A DNA stretch of 64,000 nucleotides from Arsenicicoccus dermatophilus (GCF_022568795.1 NZ_JAKZHU010000001.1:2046001-2110000), one strand, 5' to 3'; shown: positions 51,368 to 60,480, counted from the stretch's first letter. A program made the numbers and translations. The notes: a model not told the origin generated them from the sequence alone.

Positions 51368-52141
51368 ATGGGGCTCACCAGCCGCCAGCAGCTCATCCTG
51401 TCCACCCTCGGCGGAGGAACCTACGTCGAGGTCAAGGACCTGGCCTCCCAGCTCGACGTGGACGTCTCCACCATCCGCCGGGACCTGCAGACCCTCACCC
51501 GGCAGGGCCTGGTCGAGCGCCTGCACGGCGGGGTGCGTCTGCACCGGGTCTCGGTGCCCCGCGCGGTCCGCGCCCAGGAGTACCTCGCGATCGCCGGGGC
51601 GACCCGGCGGATGCTGCGGGGCGGCGAGCGCATCCTGATCGGCGGCGGACCGATCACCGACCAGCTGGTGCCGCTGCTGTACGACGTCCCCTCGCTCACC
51701 GTCGTCACCAACGACCTGCGGGCGGCCGACCAGCTCGCCCAGCACCCCACGATCACGGTCCTCGCGGCCGGCGGCGAGCTGCGCGACGCCCCCGGGCGAG
51801 CCACCACCTCCGGGCCGGTCACCGCAGCGTATCTCGCCGAGCAGCAGGCGGACTGGTCCTTCGTCGAGGTGGAGGGCATCCACCCCTTCGGCGGGTTCAC
51901 CACCTCCACGCCGTGGTCGGTCGCCACCGCCCGAGCCATGCTCGCGGCCGGGCAGCGGCGCTGCGTGCTCGCCCTCTCCGCCGCCTTCGGCGTGCGCTGC
52001 GTCGGCTTCATCAGCGAGGTCGCCGGAGCCGACCTGATCATCACCGACGAGCAGCTGGACGACTACGACCTTCCGGCCTTCGGCGGCAAGGTGGTGCGCG
52101 CCGCCCTCGACCCCGACCACGGCTGGCGCGGCCGACGCTGA
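51368..52141 (+). CDS. DeoR family transcriptional regulator
   Basis: A 257-residue regulator. The helix-turn-helix is VEVKDLASQLDVDVSTIRRD (residues 20-40) followed by LTRQGLVERLHGGVRL, the DeoR N-terminal signature. The C-terminal sensor has GGERILIGGGPITDQLVPLL, LTVVTNDLRAADQLAQ, LAAGGELRDA and LIITDEQLDD, the fold that binds sugar phosphates. GGGAGG precedes the ATG and a TACGAT hexamer lies near 51332. It probably represses the divergent ABC/kinase operon and itself until the phosphorylated sugar appears (inference). Confidence 0.9.
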   Translation: MGLTSRQQLILSTLGGGTYVEVKDLASQLDVDVSTIRRDLQTLTRQGLVERLHGGVRLHRVSVPRAVRAQEYLAIAGATRRMLRGGERILIGGGPITDQLVPLLYDVPSLTVVTNDLRAADQLAQHPTITVLAAGGELRDAPGRATTSGPVTAAYLAEQQADWSFVEVEGIHPFGGFTTSTPWSVATARAMLAAGQRRCVLALSAAFGVRCVGFISEVAGADLIITDEQLDDYDLPAFGGKVVRAALDPDHGWRGRR

Positions 52142-52158
52142 CGGTGCTCTCGGAGCCC

Positions 52159-52164
52159 TAGGCT
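52159..52164 (+). promoter_or_regulatory. -10 element, leaderless start of the SRPBCC-like gene
   Basis: TAGGCT ends six bases before the ATG at 52171; no ribosome site is present. Confidence 0.55.
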
Positions 52165-52170
52165 CGGGGC

Positions 52171-52629
52171 ATGGCCGATCTGGTGCTCACCCTGCGAATT
52201 CCCCTGCCGCGCGAGATCGTCCGAGAGCGCCTGTGGTGCGCCGACCGGCACACCGAGGAGATCCCCCTCACCACCGTGTCGACCTCCGGGAACGGTCGCC
52301 TGGACCAGGTGGGGGCCGAGATCCTCGCCCGCACCGGGTGGTGGCCCCTCGCCGTCGACGACCGGATGCTCGTCCTGGACGTGTCCTGCCCCGAGGACGG
52401 TCCGTGGCGCTACCGGATCGTCAAGATCGGCACCGTGATCCGCGGGTCGGTGGACGCCGTCCTCTCCCCTGCCGAGGCGGGCTCCGTCACGGATCTCGTG
52501 TGGCGCCAGAGCATCTCGGTGATCGGCATCCCCCATTGGGCGGACCCGCTGACGGCCGCCGTCGCCCGCGTGGCCTACACCCACGCGATCCGCCGGATCT
52601 GCCTCCAGCCCGACCGGGCCCTACGGTGA
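52171..52629 (+). CDS. Small protein, possible SRPBCC/START-like fold, unknown function
   Basis: A 152-residue cytoplasmic protein. The N-terminus (MADLVLTLRIPLPREIVRER), a central strand WRYRIVKIGTVIRG and the C-terminal helix AVARVAYTHAIRRICLQPD give the order of a polyketide-cyclase/START-like barrel, but no family motif is decisive. The ATG is leaderless. Its stop overlaps the promoter hexamer of the next gene, so the two are paired but the second can be transcribed on its own. Confidence 0.6.
   Translation: MADLVLTLRIPLPREIVRERLWCADRHTEEIPLTTVSTSGNGRLDQVGAEILARTGWWPLAVDDRMLVLDVSCPEDGPWRYRIVKIGTVIRGSVDAVLSPAEAGSVTDLVWRQSISVIGIPHWADPLTAAVARVAYTHAIRRICLQPDRALR
52622..52627 (+). promoter_or_regulatory. 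-10 element, leaderless start of the ART-like gene
   Basis: TACGGT ends six bases before the ATG at 52634 and overlaps the stop codon of the preceding gene. Confidence 0.55.
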
Positions 52630-52633
52630 GGCC

Positions 52634-53125
52634 ATGACCTCCGACGAGCTGCGCACCCGCTTCGAGGTGCTCACCGCCGCCCTCGCCCAGCTGCCCGCGA
52701 CCCCCGCGATCACCTGGCGGGGGTATGACGGCTCCACCCCCTTCGGCACCGAGCTCGCGGCACTGCGCACGGTCGGGCTGACCGCCACCACCCGCGACCT
52801 GGCCCTGGCCGTGCAGCCCGGAGCGATCGGCGTCTTCCTCGTCGTGGGCGAGAGCGGTCGCGACCTGACCGCCGTGTCCACGGACCCGCAGGAGCAGGAG
52901 GTCGTCTACCTGCCCGGGACCGTCCTCGCGGTCCGTGGACAGCTCGAGGGACCGGGGATGCCGATCATCGTGGTCCACGAGCTGATCCGCGAGGACGACA
53001 CCTGGCGCGGGCCGGCGCTCGCCGAGACGGACCTGATCGCCCTGGCCCGCGAGGCCGTCCGGGACCTGCGCGCCGGCGCCCCACGACGCTCGCTCCCCGA
53101 GAAGTTCTGCGGCGAGATCGCCTGA
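52634..53125 (+). CDS. Probable ADP-ribosyltransferase-fold protein (R-S-E class)
   Basis: A 163-residue protein without signal peptide. The three landmarks of the R-S-E ADP-ribosyltransferases appear in order: Arg in ITWRGYDG (R29), the STS-like strand GLTATTRDLALA (50-53 in place of Ser-Thr-Ser), and the ExE loop SGRDLTAVSTDPQEQEVVYL then PGTVLAV with E87 and E89. The last block is close to the canonical ART pattern. It would transfer ADP-ribose from NAD to a protein or other target. The size suggests a catalytic domain alone. The target and whether it is a toxin, modifier or defence factor are unknown; its partner upstream could be an immunity or accessory protein (inference). Confidence 0.65.
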   Translation: MTSDELRTRFEVLTAALAQLPATPAITWRGYDGSTPFGTELAALRTVGLTATTRDLALAVQPGAIGVFLVVGESGRDLTAVSTDPQEQEVVYLPGTVLAVRGQLEGPGMPIIVVHELIREDDTWRGPALAETDLIALAREAVRDLRAGAPRRSLPEKFCGEIA

Positions 53126-53240
53126 GCCGCAAGGCATCACCGACCCCGGCAGCGTCGGGGCACGGTGCGGCCGGGTGACGTTCACCCGCCGGACGCAAGC
53201 GCGTCGGCCCCTGGTGGACCAGCCCTGCTGGGGTCGAGGC

Positions 53241-54170
53241 ATGGACTCCCTGCCCCCACGCCCGGCGCCCCGCCGCCCCGTCTCCCGTCGCGCCCTGCTC
53301 ACCGGCGCCGGTGCGCTCACCCTCACCACTGCCGCCTCCCCCGCCGAGGCGGCGACGCCCGCGGTCACGCTCCCGCTGATCGGCCCCGCCACCGGGCCCG
53401 ACGTCCACGTCATGACCTGCAACGTGCGCTACGACAAGGCCGGCACCCGGCGCACCAGCCCGGACTACTGGCCCCGTCGCGTCCCGGCGCTGCAGGACCT
53501 GCTGCGCGCCGAGCAACCCGACCTGCTGGGGACCCAGGAGGCGCTGGACCACCAGCTGCCCGCGATCCGGGACGCGCTGCCCGACACCTACCGGATGCTG
53601 GGGAACGGCACCGAGGGCGAGTACTCCGCGATGTTCTACGACGCGGCGCGCTTCACGGTCGGCGAGTGGCGGCAGCGTTGGATCAGCGACACCCCCGACG
53701 TCCCGTCGCCGACATACGGCAACACCCTGCCGCGCATCATCGTCTGGGCCACCCTGACGGACACCGCGACCGGCCGGGACCTGCTCTGGCTCAACACCCA
53801 CCTGGACAACGTGTCGGACGAGTCCCGGCGCCGCGGCGCCGAGATGATGCTGCAGGTCGTCGCCGAGCACCCCGGCCTGCCGGTCGTCGTCACCGGCGAC
53901 GTCAACTCGGCCGCAGGGGACTCCGTCGCCTGGACCACGCTGGTCACCGAGGGCGGGCTCACCGACGCGTGGTCGGCCGCGCAGCGGCGCCTCACCCCGG
54001 CCTACGGCACCTTCACGGACTACCGCGCCCCGCGGGTCGGAGGCGAGCGCATCGACTGGATCCTGGTCGACGGCGCGACGGTCCTCGCGGCTGCCGTCAA
54101 CACCTGGACCCGCACGGGGCAGGCACCCAGCGACCACGCACCCGTCCAGGCCCTGATCCGCGTGCCGTGA
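53241..54170 (+). CDS. Tat-exported endonuclease/exonuclease/phosphatase family hydrolase
   Basis: A 309-residue protein with a twin-arginine signal (PVSRRALLTGAGALTLTTAA). The EEP fold motifs are MTCNVRYDKAG (Asn), LLGTQEALDHQL (metal Glu), LLWLNTHLDN (His), VVTGDVNSAAGD (Asp/Asn, with Val-Asn-Ser replacing the usual FN) and the final SDHAPVQALI (Asp-His). It cleaves a phosphodiester or phosphomonoester outside the membrane; related proteins hydrolyse sphingomyelin, inositol phosphates or DNA. An alternative start at 53175 adds 22 residues; the ATG at 53241 gives the expected Tat N-terminus. Confidence 0.87.
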   Translation: MDSLPPRPAPRRPVSRRALLTGAGALTLTTAASPAEAATPAVTLPLIGPATGPDVHVMTCNVRYDKAGTRRTSPDYWPRRVPALQDLLRAEQPDLLGTQEALDHQLPAIRDALPDTYRMLGNGTEGEYSAMFYDAARFTVGEWRQRWISDTPDVPSPTYGNTLPRIIVWATLTDTATGRDLLWLNTHLDNVSDESRRRGAEMMLQVVAEHPGLPVVVTGDVNSAAGDSVAWTTLVTEGGLTDAWSAAQRRLTPAYGTFTDYRAPRVGGERIDWILVDGATVLAAAVNTWTRTGQAPSDHAPVQALIRVP

Positions 54171-54174
54171 CAGA

Positions 54175-54220
54175 GCTTTCGCGGGCCCGGAGATCCCCAA
54201 ACCTCCAGGCCCGCGAAAGC
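54175..54220. terminator. Bidirectional terminator hairpin
   Basis: A perfect 13-bp stem GCTTTCGCGGGCC/GGCCCGCGAAAGC with a 20-nt loop sits between the convergent hydrolase and amidase genes. Confidence 0.8.
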
Positions 54221-54241
54221 GGTCGGCGTGCCGGCGTCAGG

Positions 54242-55408
54242 TCAGCGCGGCGAGAAGAAGTAGGCCTTGGCGCCCGGGTCGCGCAGCATGATCAGGTTGA
54301 GCGACTCGTTGAGCTTGTCCGTGGTGTGGTAGGTCAGGTGCAGCCCCCAGGGCATCACGCCGGTGACGACGGCGCTGTGGCTGATGCGCTTCTGCCCGCC
54401 CCACTGGAACTGCACGATGTCGCCCACCCGGGCGTTGGCGGGGTTGCGGTACTCCACGACCCGCTGAGGGTTGGCCCGGAAGAAGTCGGCGAGCTTCTGG
54501 GCGTTGATCCAGCTGATGCTGGTGGCAGCGTTGCGCGTGTTGGGGTAGGCGCCCGCCGCGTAGTACCAGGCGCGTCGGTCGCCGGGCTTCATCGCACCCT
54601 TGCCGACGTTGGTCCACCCACCGGCGGCGAGCACCTGAGAGACGAAGTTGGTGCAGTCGGCGCCGCCCCACGTCGGGTACTTCTGGTCGTTGTGGAAGAA
54701 CACGTGCCGCCAGGCGTACGCCGACGCCTTGTCGCGGTTGTAGGGGGCGGTGAGGGTGTTGGCCGCAGGCCGCGCCTTGAGCTTGGCGGTCACCTCCGGC
54801 GAGTCGGTCACCCCGGCGAAGGCGCCCTTGCCCTTGACGCTCGGCAGCGGGGTGAGGATGTCGGCAGCCGCGGCACCGGCGTCACGACGCTGCTGGGGGG
54901 TGAGCTCCTGCAGGTCCTTGACGCCCTGCACCTGCCACCGGCCGCCGACCAGACGGAAGGTGTAGGACCGCGGAGCCACGTCGGTGGCGTAGTCCTCCAG
55001 CCCGATGCCGGCGCCCCGCAGGTGCAGCCGGGTGGAGTCCTTGGTGGTCACCGTGGCCGTGTCACCGGTGCGGTTCACCTTGTCCACCGTGACGAGGACC
55101 ATGCCCCGGTCGTAGGCACGGGGGGAACCGGCCCGGCGGTGCGTCTCGGCGATCTTGGCCTTCTCGGCGGCCAGGCTCTTGAGCAGCGTGGGGGCGAAAC
55201 GGTCCTTGGACAGCGGGAGCCCGACGCGCTGGAGCCCGACGGCACCGGCGACGCGCTCCTCCTGGTAACGCGTGACGACCGAGGCGGCCAGGGTCCGGCT
55301 CAGGAGCTCACCGTCCAGGGCTGACGCGGCCTGGGACGTGGGCGCAAGGACAGGCACCGCGCAGGCGACGAGCCCACCGGCGAGAGCGAACGAAAGACGA
55401 CGACGCAC
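54242..55408 (-). CDS. Secreted amidase-domain (Amidase_6-like, NlpC/CHAP-type) protein
   Basis: A 388-residue exported protein. The signal peptide is about residues 1-28 (LSFALAGGLVACAVPVLAPT). The C-terminal 160 residues are a papain-like amidase: YNRDKASAYAWRHVFFHND, the catalytic cysteine in GGADCTNFVSQVLAAGGW, and the histidine in RISHSAVVTGVMPWG. The N-terminal part (about 30-200) is a helical/beta domain seen in related actinobacterial wall proteins. It may cleave peptidoglycan peptides or a cell-surface amide. GTG start after AGGAGAT. Confidence 0.85.
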   Translation of the reverse strand: MRRRLSFALAGGLVACAVPVLAPTSQAASALDGELLSRTLAASVVTRYQEERVAGAVGLQRVGLPLSKDRFAPTLLKSLAAEKAKIAETHRRAGSPRAYDRGMVLVTVDKVNRTGDTATVTTKDSTRLHLRGAGIGLEDYATDVAPRSYTFRLVGGRWQVQGVKDLQELTPQQRRDAGAAAADILTPLPSVKGKGAFAGVTDSPEVTAKLKARPAANTLTAPYNRDKASAYAWRHVFFHNDQKYPTWGGADCTNFVSQVLAAGGWTNVGKGAMKPGDRRAWYYAAGAYPNTRNAATSISWINAQKLADFFRANPQRVVEYRNPANARVGDIVQFQWGGQKRISHSAVVTGVMPWGLHLTYHTTDKLNESLNLIMLRDPGAKAYFFSPR

Positions 55409-55652
55409 GAGATCTCCTGGATCACGAGAGGGATGTGGACGGCTACCAACCCCCGGCAGCGCGCCCGACGGCCCACTCCACAAGTCGGCCGTCAGCCGAA
55501 TGCTACTGCCAAGTAGACCATCCCGGTGACAGGCCCCTCCAGGCGCCTGACCTGGCGCCCCGCTCCTCGCAGCCTTCTCCCAGCTGTCCTTCGGCGCCGG
55601 GCAGAGCGGGAGGACGTCCGAGTCCTCCGGCCAGCGCGTCACCGCCGAGGTC

Positions 55653-56474
55653 GTGGTGGACGGCAAGCAGGCGGACATCAGCACCGTGGACTTCAGCCAC
55701 ACGCACGAGTTCCAGGTTCCGATCAAGGACGCGCATGCCGTCACGATCCGCCTCTTCCTGGACGACAAGGTCCAGGGTTGCACGTCCAGAGCCGACGCGG
55801 TCCTCGTCGACGTCACGGTGCGACCGGAGCCGGCAGCACCACCATCGACCGCGGCTCTCCCCACGGCCCGGCCACGGGTGTCCGAGACCGGGTCCTCCCC
55901 CAGCACGCCTCCCACCACCAGCACAGCCGTCGCCGCGGCGGTCTGCGGGCAGGACGGCCAGCCCGTCTCGTGCGAGTCTGCCCACGCCCGCGAGGACCTG
56001 CCCGCGACCGCCGTCACCAGCTGCGACCGCTCCGGCATCCTGACGTATGCCGGAGGTGACCCGAGCCTGGACTCGCTTGCCCCGGAGCTGCACACCCGCG
56101 GCGCCGAGGACGGGTGCGCGGTCGCCTGGGTGACGCCGCTGACCGGGCCCCTGGCGGGCGCGCTGGGTCGCTCCGAGGGGGTGTCGCTGCGCACCTGCCT
56201 GACGGACAGGTCCGGCACCCGCTTCGTCCCCTGCACCCAGCGCCACGACCTGGAGCTGGTCTCGGGCGTGCACGAAGCCCGCCCCTCCGACGCGGAGTGC
56301 CTGGACCTGGCGGAGCGTTGCCTCGCCGCTCCGGCCCAGAGCTGGCAGGGGTCGGTGACCACGACGATGCTGCGCGAGGGCAGCACCTACCGCTGCGCCG
56401 TCGGGCCCACCGGCGACAACCAGCTCGTGGGCTCTCTTCGGCGCAACGGGACCAACGCCATACGCCTGCAGTGA
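55653..56474 (+). CDS. Exported/membrane-associated protein with septum-formation-like C-terminal domain, N-terminus damaged
   Basis: A 273-residue frame starting at a GTG. Similar-looking sequence continues upstream of that GTG (LLAAFSQLSFGAGQSGR) to 55551, without any start codon, while a GTG in another frame at 55526 gives MTGPSRRLTWR; a one-base indel near 55560 probably split the membrane segment from the rest. The C-terminal part has cysteine/histidine blocks (LRTCLTDRSGTRFVPCTQRH, DAECLDLAERCLAAPAQSW, TYRCAVGPTGDNQLVGSL) like septum-formation (Septum_form) proteins. A Ser/Thr/Pro linker lies at about residues 65-95. Function unknown. Confidence 0.55.
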   Translation: MVDGKQADISTVDFSHTHEFQVPIKDAHAVTIRLFLDDKVQGCTSRADAVLVDVTVRPEPAAPPSTAALPTARPRVSETGSSPSTPPTTSTAVAAAVCGQDGQPVSCESAHAREDLPATAVTSCDRSGILTYAGGDPSLDSLAPELHTRGAEDGCAVAWVTPLTGPLAGALGRSEGVSLRTCLTDRSGTRFVPCTQRHDLELVSGVHEARPSDAECLDLAERCLAAPAQSWQGSVTTTMLREGSTYRCAVGPTGDNQLVGSLRRNGTNAIRLQ

Positions 56475-56525
56475 ACGACGCCAGGCGACGGCCCCACGAC
56501 CGCCAGGGAGAAGGGATCGGGCCTG

Positions 56526-57330
56526 ATGAGCGACAGCAACGTCCTCGGACGATCGGTCAAGGCTGTCCAGGCCCAGGCGGAGCAGCGCCGCCGAGCTGGC
56601 CGCCGCGAAAGGGGCCGAGACCGAGACCTGGAGGATGAGGTCCCCGCCATGTCCGCGGTCCTCGCCAGGCGCACCCGCGGCGCCGCCATCCGCACCGGCA
56701 CCGACCTCGTGGAGGCGTGCGTCGCCGTCGAGAGCCCTCTCAACCGGTGCGCCGAGCGATCCGGTGACCTGCACCGACCGACCGTGACCCCGCACGCGGT
56801 GGATTCTGCCGTGCCGGCGCGCGTCACGGCCCTGCCCCCGAGCGCCGTGCCCAGGGAAGAAGGGCTACACCTTCTCGCAGGTCACCGGACTGAAGCAGAC
56901 CCTGCGGGCCGCCGCCGAGCGGAGGTCGCTCTACCGCCGTTGCATCGCCGGCGTGGGTCTGCGCGTCCTCTCCGAGCTCTTCGACGCCCTGCCGCCCGAC
57001 CTGTCGGAGTGGATCCACGTCGAGGTCGAGGTGGACACGACCGATGCGGCGACCGGTCGCCCGAAGCGCGAGTGCCTCCTGCGGACGAGGGTGGAGCTCG
57101 ACGACGTCGCACAGATCGTGCTCGACGCCGAGGGTCTGGACCCGGTTGCCTGCGTGGAGCGTGGCCTGGGAGCGGTGACCAGCGACGACTCCTACGAGGT
57201 GCGTCCGGTGCCGCCGTGCTGGTCGCACGACCTGAGCATGTTCCGGCTCGCCGGAGAAGACCCGGACGCCTTCCTCGTCCTGGAGCTGGGGCTTCCTGGC
57301 ACCGCGGCCCCGCGTCGCCCAGGAACGCCC
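56526..57330 (+). pseudogene. Degraded gene of unknown function with several frameshifts
   Basis: A coding signal is spread over frames. It begins MSDSNVLGRSVKAVQAQAEQ in one frame. Around 56590-56630 the helical stretch ELAAAKGAETET appears in a second frame, then EDEVPAMSAVLARRTRGAAI returns in the first. From about 56850 a third frame continues with KKGYTFSQVTGLKQTLRAAA to SEWIHVEVEVDTTDAATGRP, ELDDVAQIVLDAEGLDPV and DSYEVRPVPPCWSHDLSMFR. The last frame has no stop before the nrdJ terminator. Joined, this would be a protein of about 260 residues. No family recognised. Confidence 0.5.
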
Positions 57331-57368
57331 GAGGGGCCCCGCCAGGACGAATCCCGGCGGGGCCCCTC
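57331..57368. terminator. Bidirectional terminator between the degraded gene and nrdJ
   Basis: A perfect 13-bp stem GAGGGGCCCCGCC/GGCGGGGCCCCTC with a 12-nt loop lies 14 bp past the nrdJ stop. Confidence 0.8.
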
Positions 57369-57382
57369 GGCATACGGACCGA

Positions 57383-60331
57383 TCAGCTGCAGCCGCTCGT
57401 GGAGCCGCAGCCCTCGCAGACGTAGCAGGAGCCGGCGGGCCGCATCTTGGTGCCGCAGGTCAGGCAGATCGGCGCGTCCGAGGCCATGCCCTGGAGCTTC
57501 TCCATCAGCTCGGCGGAGGAGTGGATCTCCTGGGAGACCTCACGGGCGTCGGCCGCACCGGCGCCGGACCTGACGTCGTCGGGGCGGATGGCCGGTGCGC
57601 GGGAGCCGAACTTCTCCCCCGCCTCGCGGGCCTTCTCCTGGGGCGTCTTGGAGGTGGCGACGTCCTGCTGGATCTCGTCGTCGTACTCCTCCTCGTCGTC
57701 GTCGGTCACGGGCTCGTAGGAGCCGGTCTCGAGCTGACGGGCACGCTCCTCCGCGGAGTAGATCCCCAGCATGGAGCGGGTCTCGAAGTCGAGGTAGTCC
57801 AGCGCCAGGCGACGGAAGACGTAGTCCATCATCGACTGCGCCATGCGGATGTCCGGGTCGTCGGTCAGACCGGCCGGCTCGAAGCGCTGGTTGGTGAACT
57901 TGTCGACATAGGTGGACAGCGGCACGCCGTACTGCAGACCGACGGAGATCGCCATCGAGAAGGCGTCCATCATCCCGGCGAGGGTCGAGCCCTGCTTGCC
58001 GAACTTCAGGAAGACCTCGCCGAGCCCACCGTCCGGGTAGGCCCCGGCGGTGAGGTAGCCCTCGGCGCCGCCCACGGTGAACGACGTGGTCTGGGACTGA
58101 CGGCGCTTGGGCAGGCGGCGGCGGGTCGGGCGGTAGACCACCTTCTCCAGGACCGTGGCCTCGCCGGCGTCGGCCAGGGACTCGGCCTTGTCGGCGGCCC
58201 GGTCGTCGGCCTGCTTCTTGGTCTCCTGCACCGACAGCGGCTGGCCGACCTTGCAGTTGTCGCGGTAGACCGCGAGCGCCTTGAGGCCGAGCTTCCAGCC
58301 CTGCAGGTAGACGTCCTCGATCTCCTCGACCGTGGCGGTCTCGGGGAGGTTGACGGTCTTGGAGATCGCGCCGGACAGGAAGGGCTGGCAGGCGGCCATC
58401 ATCCGCACGTGGCCCATCGGCGAGATGGCGCGGGCACCCATGGCGCAGTCGAAGACCTCGTAGTGCTCGGGCTTGAGGCCGGGGGCGTCGACGACGTGAC
58501 CGTGCTCGGCGATGTACTCCACGATCGCCTCGATCGACTCCTCCTGGTAGCCCAGCTTCTTCAGGGCGCGCGGGATGGTCAGGTTGACGATCTGCATGGA
58601 GCCGCCGCCGACGAGCTTCTTGAACTTCACCAGGGAGAAGTCGGGCTCGATGCCGGTGGTGTCGCAGTCCATCATGAAGCCGATGGTGCCGGTGGGGGCG
58701 AGCACCGAGGCCTGGGCGTTGCGGAAGCCGTTGGCGTCGCCGAGGGAGATGACCTGGTCCCAGGCCTGGGTGGCGAGGGCGTGGATCGAGCCGTCCATCT
58801 CGTCGAGGGTGCGGACCGCGGCGTTGGCGTCGCGGTGCTGGCGCATCACCCGGTTGTGGGCCTCGGCGTTGCGGGCGTAGCCGGCATACGGCCCGACGAC
58901 GGCGGCCAGCTCCGCGGAGCGCTTGTATGCCGCGCCGGTGAGCAGCGAGGTGATCGTGGCGGCGAGCGCCCGGCCCCCCTCGGAGTCGTAGCCGTGGCCG
59001 GTGGCCATGAGCAGGGCACCCAGGTTGGCGTAGCCGATGCCGAGCTGGCGGTAGTTGCGCGTCGTCTCGCCGATCGGGTCGGTGGGGAAGTCCGCGAAGC
59101 AGATGGAGATGTCCATCGCGGTGATGACCAGCTCGACGACCTTGCGGAAGGTCTCGGCGTCGAAGGTGTCGTCGTCGCGCAGGAACTTCAGAAGGTTGAG
59201 CGAGGCGAGGTTGCAGGAGGAGTTGTCGAGCGACATGTACTCCGAGCAGGGGTTGGACGCGGTGATCCGGCCGGTCTCGGGGTTGGTGTGCCAGTGGTTG
59301 ATCGTGTCGTCGTACTGGATGCCCGGGTCGGCGCACTCCCAGGCGGCCTTGGCGACCTTGTGCATGAGCTCGCGGGCGTCGACCCGCTCGATGATCTCGC
59401 CGGTCATGCGGGCGCGCAGCCCGAAGTCGGTGCCTTCCTCGACGGCGCGCATGAACTCGTCGGACACGCGCACGGAGTTGTTGGCGTTCTGGTACTGCAC
59501 CGACACGATGTCGCGGCCGCCGAGGTCCATGTCGAAGCCGGCGTCGCGCAGGGCCCGGATCTTGTCCTCCTCGCGGGCCTTGGTCTCGACGAACTCCTCG
59601 ATGTCGGGGTGGTCGATGTCCAGGACGACCATCTTGGCCGCGCGGCGGGTGGCGCCGCCGGACTTGATGGTGCCGGCGGAGGCGTCGGCGCCGCGCATGA
59701 ACGACACGGGGCCGGACGCGGTGCCGCCGGAGGACAGCAGCTCCTTGGAGGAGCGGATGCGGGAGAGGTTGAGGCCGGCGCCGGAGCCACCCTTGAAGAT
59801 GAAGCCCTCTTCCTTGTACCAGTTCAGGATCGAGTCCATCGAGTCGTCGACGGACAGGATGAAGCAGGCGCTGACCTGCTGCGGGCTGGCGGTGCCGACG
59901 TTGAACCACACCGGGGAGTTGAAGCTGAAGACCTGGTGGACCAGCGCGTGGGTCAGCTCGTGCTCGAAGACCTCGGCGTCCTCGGGCGTCGCGAAGTAGC
60001 CGTGGTCCTTGCCCGCCTTGACGTACGTCAGGACGACCCGGTCGACGAGCTGCTTGAGCCCGGTCTCGCGCTGGTCGGTGCCCAAGGCGCCGCGGAAGTA
60101 CTTGGTGGTCACGATCGTGGAGGCGTTGACCGACCAGAAGTCGGGGAACTCCACGCCGCGCTGCTCGAAGATCGTCTCGCCGGTCTTCCAGTTGGTCTGG
60201 ACGACGTCGCGCTTCTCCCAGGTCACCTGCTCGTAGGGGTGTACCCCGGGGGTGGTGAAGATGCGCTCGATCGTGAGGCCCTTCTTGGCCGACTTGCGCG
60301 AACCGGAGCGGGCGCCGACGGTCTCGGTCAT
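57383..60331 (-). CDS. nrdJ: Vitamin B12-dependent (class II) ribonucleotide reductase
   Basis: A 982-residue adenosylcobalamin-dependent reductase. N-terminal RNR domain: VSACFILSVDDSMDSILNWY, GGSGAGLNLSRIRSS, the catalytic NPCSEYMSLDNSSCNLASLN with the radical cysteine, and LAPTGTIGFMMDCDTTGIEP. The C-terminal zinc-ribbon-like tail CLTCGTKMRPAGSCYVCEGC carries the cysteines that re-reduce the active site. An acidic linker (DDDEEEYDDEIQQD) lies before it. It makes dNDPs or dNTPs without oxygen. The ATG has AAGGCAGG in front. It follows nrdR by 149 bp and should share its NrdR-controlled promoter. Confidence 0.96.
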   Translation of the reverse strand: MTETVGARSGSRKSAKKGLTIERIFTTPGVHPYEQVTWEKRDVVQTNWKTGETIFEQRGVEFPDFWSVNASTIVTTKYFRGALGTDQRETGLKQLVDRVVLTYVKAGKDHGYFATPEDAEVFEHELTHALVHQVFSFNSPVWFNVGTASPQQVSACFILSVDDSMDSILNWYKEEGFIFKGGSGAGLNLSRIRSSKELLSSGGTASGPVSFMRGADASAGTIKSGGATRRAAKMVVLDIDHPDIEEFVETKAREEDKIRALRDAGFDMDLGGRDIVSVQYQNANNSVRVSDEFMRAVEEGTDFGLRARMTGEIIERVDARELMHKVAKAAWECADPGIQYDDTINHWHTNPETGRITASNPCSEYMSLDNSSCNLASLNLLKFLRDDDTFDAETFRKVVELVITAMDISICFADFPTDPIGETTRNYRQLGIGYANLGALLMATGHGYDSEGGRALAATITSLLTGAAYKRSAELAAVVGPYAGYARNAEAHNRVMRQHRDANAAVRTLDEMDGSIHALATQAWDQVISLGDANGFRNAQASVLAPTGTIGFMMDCDTTGIEPDFSLVKFKKLVGGGSMQIVNLTIPRALKKLGYQEESIEAIVEYIAEHGHVVDAPGLKPEHYEVFDCAMGARAISPMGHVRMMAACQPFLSGAISKTVNLPETATVEEIEDVYLQGWKLGLKALAVYRDNCKVGQPLSVQETKKQADDRAADKAESLADAGEATVLEKVVYRPTRRRLPKRRQSQTTSFTVGGAEGYLTAGAYPDGGLGEVFLKFGKQGSTLAGMMDAFSMAISVGLQYGVPLSTYVDKFTNQRFEPAGLTDDPDIRMAQSMMDYVFRRLALDYLDFETRSMLGIYSAEERARQLETGSYEPVTDDDEEEYDDEIQQDVATSKTPQEKAREAGEKFGSRAPAIRPDDVRSGAGAADAREVSQEIHSSAELMEKLQGMASDAPICLTCGTKMRPAGSCYVCEGCGSTSGCS

Positions 60332-60480
60332 GGTCCTGCCTTCCATGGGGAGTCTTCTGCCGTATGGCGGGGGTGGGTCCCCGGCACACGGGCGTGCGGG
60401 GGTGATGGAGTTGGGGGTGGGGCACGGCGCGTCGTCGTCCGGCCGTCGTGCAGGCGGCCGCCGACGGACCCGCCGGCCCG

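Noticed and set aside
56953-57573. 206-codon plus-strand frame extending into nrdJ
   Set aside because: Its first part is the 3' portion of the degraded gene, but its last 60 codons run through the terminator and antisense to nrdJ, so the annotated stop is not a natural one.
60332-60480. Cobalamin riboswitch upstream of nrdJ
   Set aside because: The spacer lacks a B12 box (GCCACTG-like) and is too short; regulation is better explained by the NrdR boxes upstream of nrdR.
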